NCBI GenBank assembly: GCA_002311925.1
Contig: DCAK01000041.1
Location: 28,514-39,459, forward strand
Direction of reading: 5' to 3'
DNA: 10,946 nucleotides
Source of the DNA: Planctomycetes bacterium UBA1135
Lineage (GTDB): Bacteria; Planctomycetota; UBA1135
Shown here: piece after piece, positions 5,310 to 10,946 of the stretch
Numbering within the stretch: the stretch's first letter is position 1
Layout: each line of letters begins with the position of its first letter
The notes under the pieces: generated by a model
What the model was told of the DNA's origin: nothing
Databases searched by the model: none
What the model saw: only the letters and a program-made list of their open reading frames with translations
Made by a program: the position numbers and the translations under genes

Positions 5310-8267
5310 ATGCGCAAACTTCTTCTCTTCCCTGCCCTGTTCCTCCTGGCCCCCCTTCTTCCGGCCCAGGAGGGGGTGGAATTGCCTCCTCGCAGGGACC
5401 GGGGACCTCGTGGCGACCTCGAACTGCCCAAACCTGTGGCCGTTCAGGAACCCACACCCGGAGAGGACGAAGCCGCCGCAGAAGCAATCTCCTCCATCTC
5501 CCCCTTCTGGGGGGAACCCGCCGGCAAGGCCGAATCCGTCTTCGTCCGCTACGAGGCGATTGAAAAACCCACGCGCGACCAGGAAAGGAAATTTCTCGCC
5601 GACCTTCGCAAGCTGGGCCTGGGTTGCCGGGGCACCGCGCTTCGGGCTCTTGCCAGTCCCCACGCCCCGTCCGTCATTTTGGCCGCCCATCTTTTGGAAT
5701 GGGTGGGCGACCCCGACGACGCCTTGATGCTCATCGAGACGGCCTCCGGGGTCGGCGTCATGGAAGCGGTCACCGCCTGCCTGGAAACCTCTCTCCGTCT
5801 CAACGGGGGCTGGCTTCCCTCCCGGGCCGTGCGCTTGCTGGACCATCCGACTCGCGCCGTGAGGTCGGTGGTCGAGGCCCGCCTGGCTCGCAAGATTCAA
5901 TCCGATCACCGGGTTCCCCTCCTTCAGCTTCTGGTCTACGGCCGCCAGGCCGACACGCGCCTCCGGTCGGCCCGCCTTCTCCGGGAATTCGTCGCCATGG
6001 ACGAGGTCCGCGACGCTCTCCTGGGGGCCCTTTCCGACAGCTCGGTTCCCGTAGCCTTCCAGGCCGCCGAAGCTCTCGCCGGAAAGGGAACCCTTGAGGA
6101 CATCGCCTGGTTGGAGGAAAAGGTCCTGTCGTCGACGGAAGACGAGGGGGCCCGTTCCTACCTTCTGTTCGGCCTGGTCCGCCACCAGGAGTCCCTGGAA
6201 ACCCGCAGAACCGGACCCGACCTTCTCAACCAGGTTCGAGCCAGCCTCGAATCTCCGAACCTCTTCTTGTCGGGATGCTCAGCCGTCCTGCTCGCGGAAA
6301 GCTGGTTCCGTTCCTCCGAGCCCGGAGATGCGCTGATGGACCGTCGCCTGGCCTTCGCCCTCGTGAGGGCGGTGGGAGGTCTCCAGTTCTATCCCCAGTA
6401 TTCCCGGTTTTCTCCCTTCGCCGAATCCACTCTGTGTCGCATCACCGGCACCGAGTTTCCGGATGCCGACCGCAGCGCCTGGCTGCATTGGTACGAGGAA
6501 AACAAGAATGGATTCCGCATGGTGCGGGGCCAGCTGGGCGTGGGCCCCGAGGAACTCGACCGGGTCGAGATTTCCTGGTCGGGCCCCGACCATGTGGTGC
6601 GCAGCCTCGTGGGCGGAAGAATCGAAAAGGAAGATCCAGGAATCCGCTGGATGGGTCGCGTGGCGGCCACCTCAGCGGTCGCGCTGCTGGATTCCACGGG
6701 GGTTCTGGAGGCTCTCATCCTTCCCGGCGAATACGGAATCGCCCATGACCCGGTCCAATCCAGCCTCCTGATTCAGGTCGGGGAAAGGCGGAAGAGCATG
6801 GTTTTCCGAGGCGGCGCGGGTCGGGATTGGGTTCCCGGCCTGTTGAAAGGCCTCGATGAACTTTGGTCCAGCCAGGCGTGGCAGATTCTCGCCGGCGGCG
6901 ACCACGATTGGATTCTCGACCGGCTTTCCACCTGGGACGCCCGCTCCGAAGAGGAAAGAGCCGGGATGATGCTGAATTGGAGCCGAAACCGTCTCGACCA
7001 TCTGGACGACTCCGCCCTTCTAGCCTGGTGCCGGGTTCTGAAGGATTCTCCCGCGGTGGACGCTCTTTGGAATGAGAGCTCTTCGCTGGATTTCCTCGAC
7101 CAGCTTCGCAGAAGAACCCCCGAGTCCGAACTGGCGCGGACGCTGATGAATACCGCGCTGACTCTTCCCGACCCTTCCCTGACCGGTCCGGTGGTGGCCG
7201 CGGTCGAAGGGCTCGGAGAACCCCTGCGCAGTGAAATCCTGGTTTCCAGCCTCGGCCGACTCGGAGTCTGGGCTTGTGAGACCTGCCTCAACGACGATCG
7301 CCTCGTGGTGCGGGCAGCGGCGGCCCGCGCTCTTGGCCAGGCCGGACCCCCCGGTCGCGAAGCCCTGCTGCGGGCCCTGGACGACCAGGACCAGGTCGTC
7401 GTTTGCACGGCGGTCCGTTCCCTCGGCAAGGTGGGCGACGCTTCCGTCCTGCCCCGGCTCCTGCCTCTGGCCTCGCCGGGGAATCCCCGGGAAGTCCGCC
7501 GCGCGGCCCTGGATTCCCTCGGTTTCATCGGCATCCCTTCGGCCCTTCCCGTTCTTGCCGCCGCCGCCCGCGAAAGCGACCCCTCCATCCGCCTGGCCGC
7601 TTCCGGAGCCCTTTGCCGCATGCCGGGAGAAGACAGCCTGCTCGAACTGGCTTCCTTGTTCCCGAGCTTCGCCGGAACCCAGCTCGAGGAACCCTTTTGC
7701 CGGGCCCTTTCCTCCTCAGGGGCCGGACTGGCCCGAACCGTTCTTCTTCCCCACCTTGAAGCTCCCCGCCTCGGCTTGGCGCACAGGGCCGCCGTCCAGG
7801 CCGGCCGCCTCGCCGACCCCGCCTCGGCTCCATTCCTCATCGGGTCTCTGGGCCAGAATCCCCGCAACGAGGAAACCCTCGCGGCCCTTGCCGCCTGCCT
7901 CTCCGTCGATTTCACTTCGATGCCCGACCCTGCCGGCGTCTACACCGCCTGGTGGCGGGACCACGCGGGTGACCCGGCCGGGAAATGGTTGATCAAGGCG
8001 GCCAAGGACGCTGGCTTCTTCCTGCCCGAAGGATTCGCCCAATCCCCCGACCCCGTCGCCGGAGTCACCGCCCTGCTGGAAATCCTTGAAAAGGGTCCCG
8101 GGATCCTGCGGCCTTCCTCCGCCTTCTGGCTGAATAAACTGACCGGCGAGGACGCGCCGGCGGTGACCTCCACCACTCCTGCGGCCCTGGTATCCAGGGC
8201 GGCCCGCGATTGGAAGGCCTGGCTGGAAGGTAGATTGGCGGTTGAAGCGACCGAACCCGGCCCATGA
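5310..8267 (+). CDS. Secreted HEAT-repeat protein (985 aa), function unknown
   Basis: An N-terminal signal peptide (MRKLLLFPALFLLAPLLPA, then Q20-E) indicates export. The mature protein is almost wholly alpha-solenoid in character. HEAT/PBS-lyase-like repeats are clearest at residues about 660-785, where VRAAAARALG (667), VRSLG (702), VRRAALDSLG (about 729) and IRLAASGAL (760) recur about every 31 residues; weaker ones lie at about 100-330. The segment 400-640 is more divergent. A motif recurs outside the repeats: I378-T-G with W391-x-x-W394, L944-T-G with W968-x-x-W971, and a related W881-W882. No catalytic motif is evident, so a binding or scaffolding role outside the cytoplasm is inferred. 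The stop overlaps the start of the lytic transglycosylase gene (ATGA), suggesting coupled translation. No Shine-Dalgarno is seen; ATG 5310 is chosen because the signal peptide begins there. Confidence 0.88.
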   Translation: MRKLLLFPALFLLAPLLPAQEGVELPPRRDRGPRGDLELPKPVAVQEPTPGEDEAAAEAISSISPFWGEPAGKAESVFVRYEAIEKPTRDQERKFLADLRKLGLGCRGTALRALASPHAPSVILAAHLLEWVGDPDDALMLIETASGVGVMEAVTACLETSLRLNGGWLPSRAVRLLDHPTRAVRSVVEARLARKIQSDHRVPLLQLLVYGRQADTRLRSARLLREFVAMDEVRDALLGALSDSSVPVAFQAAEALAGKGTLEDIAWLEEKVLSSTEDEGARSYLLFGLVRHQESLETRRTGPDLLNQVRASLESPNLFLSGCSAVLLAESWFRSSEPGDALMDRRLAFALVRAVGGLQFYPQYSRFSPFAESTLCRITGTEFPDADRSAWLHWYEENKNGFRMVRGQLGVGPEELDRVEISWSGPDHVVRSLVGGRIEKEDPGIRWMGRVAATSAVALLDSTGVLEALILPGEYGIAHDPVQSSLLIQVGERRKSMVFRGGAGRDWVPGLLKGLDELWSSQAWQILAGGDHDWILDRLSTWDARSEEERAGMMLNWSRNRLDHLDDSALLAWCRVLKDSPAVDALWNESSSLDFLDQLRRRTPESELARTLMNTALTLPDPSLTGPVVAAVEGLGEPLRSEILVSSLGRLGVWACETCLNDDRLVVRAAAARALGQAGPPGREALLRALDDQDQVVVCTAVRSLGKVGDASVLPRLLPLASPGNPREVRRAALDSLGFIGIPSALPVLAAAARESDPSIRLAASGALCRMPGEDSLLELASLFPSFAGTQLEEPFCRALSSSGAGLARTVLLPHLEAPRLGLAHRAAVQAGRLADPASAPFLIGSLGQNPRNEETLAALAACLSVDFTSMPDPAGVYTAWWRDHAGDPAGKWLIKAAKDAGFFLPEGFAQSPDPVAGVTALLEILEKGPGILRPSSAFWLNKLTGEDAPAVTSTTPAALVSRAARDWKAWLEGRLAVEATEPGP

Positions 8268-8878
8268 ATCCCCGCCGACGGGTTCGCATCTTCGTCCTTC
8301 TTTTTTTCGGCGCCGTGGGAGCGGGGCTGATTCTTCTCAAGCCCTTCGATGCCGTCTTTCGAATCGAGGGATACGCCCCTGAAATCCTCGAGGCTTCCGC
8401 CTCCTCGGGCCTGGGCGACCCCTTTCTTCTCGCAGGACTGGTGTTCGCCGAAAGTCGCGGACGAGCCGGGGCGGTTTCCAAGACCGGGGCCCGGGGGCTC
8501 TGCCAGTTGATTCCCTCTACCGCCGAGGAGGTGGCGCTCCGCCACGGCTTGCAGGGCGACCTCGAGGAACCGGGCGTCAACCTGTTTCTCGGCGCCCGCT
8601 ACCTCCGCAATTGCCTGGACGGTTTCGACGGCGACCTCGACCTCGGCCTTCTCGCCTACCGACTAGGCCCCGGGGCGGTGCGTCGAGGAATTCGCGAGGC
8701 CGGCGGAGTGGAAGCCTGGGTCGAAATCATGCGCCACAAGACTCCATCCCCCTGGGAATATCGCACCCAGGTTCTCCGCCTCCGCGATCGCTTCCGCGAG
8801 CGGGCTGAGGCCGGGGTGGGTTGGCCCGAGGCCCCGGCGGCCCCATCCTGGACGACCCGGGGAATCGCCACATCCTGA
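8264..8878 (+). CDS. Membrane-anchored lytic transglycosylase (SLT, GH23-like)
   Basis: This is a 204-aa enzyme predicted to cleave peptidoglycan glycan strands non-hydrolytically in the periplasm. After a basic start (RRRVR), residues 9-25 form one hydrophobic segment, either an anchor or an uncleaved signal. The SLT domain follows: catalytic E63 in AESRG, then GARGLCQLIPSTA (75-87), the equivalent of the family's GAxGLMQ-PxTA, with Cys in place of Met. The later motif usually written AYNAGPG reads AYRLGPGAV here. The length fits a single-domain enzyme. The gene starts inside the stop of the HEAT-repeat gene (4-bp overlap), which suggests the two proteins work in the same compartment. The ferredoxin gene follows after 34 bp. 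A change in the AYNAG motif may alter substrate binding, but the catalytic Glu is intact. Confidence 0.88.
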   Translation: MNPRRRVRIFVLLFFGAVGAGLILLKPFDAVFRIEGYAPEILEASASSGLGDPFLLAGLVFAESRGRAGAVSKTGARGLCQLIPSTAEEVALRHGLQGDLEEPGVNLFLGARYLRNCLDGFDGDLDLGLLAYRLGPGAVRRGIREAGGVEAWVEIMRHKTPSPWEYRTQVLRLRDRFRERAEAGVGWPEAPAAPSWTTRGIATS

Positions 8879-8912
8879 CCCCTCTGGCAAGGCGCACCGA
8901 TTCCGTGAAAGC

Positions 8913-9191
8913 ATGACCGTTCCTGAAAAACTTCTCTTCGTCTGCGTCAACGAGCGCGCCCCGGACGCCAAGGAATCCTGCGGCGGTCACCATGGGTCGG
9001 GTGAATTCCTTCGCGCCCTCAAGGACGGGGTCAAGCGCCGGGGTCTCAAACCCCGCGTTCGCGTGACCCATACCGGCTGCCTCGGCGTCTGCCACGGCGG
9101 CCCCCACGCCTACCTGGCTCCCGAAGGCCGCTGGTTCCACGCCTGGGGGGCGGAGGATGTCGATTCCATTCTCGATGCCTTGGAAGCCTGA
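8913..9191 (+). CDS. Thioredoxin-like [2Fe-2S] ferredoxin
   Basis: This 92-aa cytoplasmic electron-transfer protein has the four cysteines of the thioredoxin-fold [2Fe-2S] ferredoxins: C11 (FVCVNE), C23 (ESCGG), C56 and C60 (TGCLGVCHGG). The spacing, with a C-x3-C second pair, is like that of the Clostridium pasteurianum and Aquifex [2Fe-2S] ferredoxins. The C-terminus has the family's pattern of an aromatic 'W..' strand and a final helix (EDVDSILDAL). No partner enzyme that would obviously use it lies next to it; elbB starts 47 bp downstream. No Shine-Dalgarno is clear before ATG 8913. Stand-alone proteins of this family often have unknown partners. A role as an assembly or sensor protein is possible. 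Confidence 0.88.
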   Translation: MTVPEKLLFVCVNERAPDAKESCGGHHGSGEFLRALKDGVKRRGLKPRVRVTHTGCLGVCHGGPHAYLAPEGRWFHAWGAEDVDSILDALEA

Positions 9192-9205
9192 ATGGCGGGC
9201 GCCCC

Positions 9206-9211
9206 TAAACT
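9206..9211 (+). promoter_or_regulatory. Possible internal -10 (TAAACT) before elbB
   Basis: TAAACT fits TANNNT and would give a leader of about 21 nt that contains the elbB Shine-Dalgarno. A TTGGAA at 9180-9185 is a poor -35 candidate because the spacer would be 20 bp. The hexamer can occur by chance in this much sequence, so this is a weak call. Confidence 0.2.
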
Positions 9212-9227
9212 TGCCCAACCCTCTTCC

Positions 9228-9232
9228 AGGAG
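9228..9232 (+). promoter_or_regulatory. Shine-Dalgarno (AGGAG) of elbB
   Basis: AGGAG lies 6 nt before ATG 9239. It is the best ribosome-binding site in the window and contrasts with the genes that start units, which lack one. It fixes the elbB start. Confidence 0.75.
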
Positions 9233-9238
9233 TCATCC

Positions 9239-9901
9239 ATGGTTCGCGTAGGAGTCTGTCTTTCCGGTTGCGGCGTCTTCGACGGCGCTGAAATCCACGA
9301 ATCGGTTCTCGTCCTGCTGGCTCTCGACGAGGCCGGCGCCGAGGCCGTTTGTTTCGCCCCGGACTGCGACCAGATGCATGTGGTCAATCACCTGACCGGC
9401 GAGGTCGCCAAGGGCGAAAGTCGCAATGTTCTGCAGGAATCCGCCCGCATCGCCCGGGGAGAAGTTGTCGATGCCGCTGGAATCGGCGCCGACGATTTCG
9501 ACGCCCTCATCTTTCCCGGCGGTTTCGGCGCTGCCAAGAACCTGTGCGATTTCGCGGTCTCCGGGGCCGACTGCTCGGTCCATCCGGAGGTCGAGCGGGT
9601 GGTGAAGGAAACGGTGGCCGCCGCCAAGCCGTTGGGCGTCATCTGCATCGCTCCCGCCATGGCCGCCGCCGCTCTTCGCGATGCACCCGGGGCCAAGCTG
9701 ACCATCGGCAACGACTCCGGCACCGCCAAGGCCATGGAATCCATGGGGGCCAAGCATGTGGACAAGGCCGTCAGCCACATCCAGGTCGACCGCGCCCGAA
9801 AAATCGTCTCCACCCCCGCCTACATGCTTGCCGAATCCATTTCCGAAGCGGACAAGGGCATCAGGAAGTTGGTGGCCAAGGTCCTGGAACTCATCGGCTG
9901 A
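9239..9901 (+). CDS. elbB: ElbB, DJ-1/PfpI-superfamily glyoxalase
   Basis: At 220 aa this matches E. coli ElbB (217 aa) along its whole length. Shared blocks are LSGCGVFDGAEIHES (8-22), AVCFAPD, VNHLTGE, the PGGFGAAKNL block, the nucleophile elbow ICIAPAM with Cys136, LTIGNDSGTA, and KIVSTPAYMLAESI. The family is annotated as an isoprenoid-biosynthesis glyoxalase: E. coli ElbB was linked to isoprenoid synthesis by early work and belongs to a superfamily whose members act on glyoxals. The natural substrate is unsettled. It is expected to be cytoplasmic. It follows the ferredoxin gene by 47 bp with its own strong Shine-Dalgarno. The M1 peptidase frame opens 3 nt after its stop. Confidence 0.93.
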   Translation: MVRVGVCLSGCGVFDGAEIHESVLVLLALDEAGAEAVCFAPDCDQMHVVNHLTGEVAKGESRNVLQESARIARGEVVDAAGIGADDFDALIFPGGFGAAKNLCDFAVSGADCSVHPEVERVVKETVAAAKPLGVICIAPAMAAAALRDAPGAKLTIGNDSGTAKAMESMGAKHVDKAVSHIQVDRARKIVSTPAYMLAESISEADKGIRKLVAKVLELIG

Positions 9902-9904
9902 CCG

Positions 9905-10946
9905 GTGAGCCTTCTTCCCCTTTTGGGCCTGGCCCTTTTCCAGGATGCCCCGAGCGATGACGACCCTCGGCACGACGCCCTGCGTTACACGGTCGAGCTC
10001 CGGGTGAATCCCGAGGCGGGGGAAGGCGAGGAATTCCTGTCAGGAAGGGTGGACTACATCTTCAAGGCTCGGGAAGACCTGGACGAGGTCCACCTGGATT
10101 CGGTGACGGGCCCTCTCTGGAAGCCGGATTTCAAGCAGGGGGATGCAACTCTGAAGGCCGCTTGGGAAGGCGACAAGGTCACCGTCGGGTTGACTCGGCC
10201 TGTCAAGGCCGGCGAGGAATTCCGTTTTTCCGCTCTCCTTTCCGGCCGCCCTCCGCACGGTTTCCTCTTCGGCAAGAATCGCCACGGCCAGCCCACCGCC
10301 TGGACCGACCACTTTTCCATCCGCGCCCGCGGTTGGCTTCCCTGCGAGGACAATCCAGCCGATCGGGCAATTTTCCGGACCGTCCTCCATCACCACGGCA
10401 AGACCCGGGCCGTGGCCAGCGGGGTTCCCGAGAACGGGGTTTGGAGTCAAGCTGGCCCAGATGGGTGGAAAACCATTTCCCGAACCACCGAAGCCGAAAT
10501 CCCACCCTATCTCTACGCCATCGGCGTGGGCCCCTGGGAGGAAATTGCCGAAGAGGGCGACCCCCGCTTGCGGCCTCACTTCGTCTGGGCCCGGGACAAG
10601 CCCAAGGCCCGCCGGGGGCTGCTCCACCACGCCGCCTGGATGAAGACCATGGAGCGGACCTTCGGCCCCTATTCCTACGGGAAATACATGGTGGTGCAGG
10701 TGCCCACCCGGTGGGGGGGGATGGAAAACGCCGGCAACACCTGGTTGATGGAACGCATCTTCGACGCTCCAGGCCGCGGGGTCGGCACCATGGCCCACGA
10801 ATTCGCCCACCAGTGGTTTGGCGACGCGGTCGGCTACGCCGCCTGGAAGGAGGTCTGGCTTTCGGAGGGTTTCGCCTCCTACTTCGGGCCCTGGCTCCAC
10901 GCTTCCACCGGCGGTCCTCCACTCGACCGCAGCCTCGAGGGGATGC
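9905..10946 (+). CDS. M1-family zinc metallopeptidase (aminopeptidase), exported, partial
   Basis: The frame is open for 347 codons to the right edge. The N-terminal domain is the beta-rich M1 type, with RGWLPCEDNPAD-like sequence as in the family. The exopeptidase motif GGMENAG is at 271-277 (a GAMEN variant) and the zinc site H298-E-F-A-H302 is followed, 18 residues on, by E321 in WLSEGFASYF. This is the gluzincin HExxH-x18-E arrangement, so the enzyme should remove N-terminal residues from peptides. The catalytic Tyr and C-terminal domain lie beyond the window. GTG 9905 is the only plausible early start: the elbB stop TGA (9899-9901) is in the same frame just before it. A short hydrophobic run (SLLPLLGLALF) follows the start, so it is probably exported, though the signal lacks a basic N-region. 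A leukotriene-A4-hydrolase-like or cold-active aminopeptidase subtype cannot be told apart here. Confidence 0.93.
   Translation, partial: MSLLPLLGLALFQDAPSDDDPRHDALRYTVELRVNPEAGEGEEFLSGRVDYIFKAREDLDEVHLDSVTGPLWKPDFKQGDATLKAAWEGDKVTVGLTRPVKAGEEFRFSALLSGRPPHGFLFGKNRHGQPTAWTDHFSIRARGWLPCEDNPADRAIFRTVLHHHGKTRAVASGVPENGVWSQAGPDGWKTISRTTEAEIPPYLYAIGVGPWEEIAEEGDPRLRPHFVWARDKPKARRGLLHHAAWMKTMERTFGPYSYGKYMVVQVPTRWGGMENAGNTWLMERIFDAPGRGVGTMAHEFAHQWFGDAVGYAAWKEVWLSEGFASYFGPWLHASTGGPPLDRSLEGM

Noticed and set aside
3733..5487. A 584-codon open frame on the minus strand opposite recG
   Set aside because: It lies opposite a complete recG with all helicase motifs. Long antisense frames are common in GC-rich DNA, and its translation is low-complexity with no domain.
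6773..7915. A 380-codon minus-strand frame opposite the HEAT-repeat gene
   Set aside because: It is Arg/Ser/Ala-rich with no domain and is fully contained in a well-supported plus-strand gene.
9899..9907. ElbB-peptidase fusion by stop-codon readthrough
   Set aside because: Each protein has full family-like ends here, and an export signal just after the stop would be buried in a fusion.
1..10946. tRNA, rRNA, CRISPR array, insertion sequence or prophage
   Set aside because: Reading through found no direct-repeat array, transposase motif, integrase, or tRNA-like cloverleaf.

Overview
The window is a gene-dense, GC-rich (roughly two thirds G+C by eye) stretch of a bacterial chromosome that carries mostly housekeeping and cell-envelope genes. 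Gram-negative features are a probable lipoprotein or exported envelope protein with strand-rich sequence, a secreted HEAT-repeat protein and a membrane-anchored lytic transglycosylase. The large exported HEAT-repeat protein with W-x-x-W tails after 'TG' motifs recalls proteins common in Planctomycetota, but this is a weak phylum call; Acidobacteriota or another GC-rich Gram-negative lineage is not excluded. I see no tRNA, rRNA, IS element, phage gene or CRISPR array.

Layout. (1) 1-821, minus: an exported envelope protein of unknown function that runs off the left edge. (2) 858-2216, plus: cca-type tRNA nucleotidyltransferase with an HD domain, divergent from (1) across only 36 bp. (3) 2204-2998, minus: an SDR oxidoreductase whose 3' end overlaps that of cca by 13 bp. 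(4) 2999-3300: the one long non-coding stretch, with two minus-strand terminator-like hairpins, one plus-strand terminator-like hairpin and predicted start-proximal promoters at both ends. (5) 3301 to the right edge, plus: a compact run of six genes, recG, a 985-aa secreted HEAT-repeat protein, a lytic transglycosylase (4-bp overlap), a thioredoxin-like [2Fe-2S] ferredoxin, elbB, and an M1 aminopeptidase cut by the window edge. Spacings of -4 to 53 bp suggest co-transcription. The run mixes DNA repair (RecG), envelope work (HEAT protein, transglycosylase, exported peptidase) and redox or aldehyde chemistry (ferredoxin, ElbB), so it is not an obvious single pathway.

The most interesting signal is regulatory. 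Three genes that begin transcription units (minus gene at 821, SDR at 2998, recG at 3301) each have a TANNNT hexamer ending exactly 6 nt before the ATG. That geometry puts +1 on the A of the start codon, so they look leaderless, and none has a clear Shine-Dalgarno. Two of the hexamers (828-837 and 3285-3294) are part of a symmetric ANNNTANNNT element that reads as a -10 on both strands. At 3285-3294 the opposite-strand transcript would run into the tandem minus-strand terminators before the SDR gene, defining a possible RNA of about 190-235 nt. I did not find a clear new defence or biosynthetic system.
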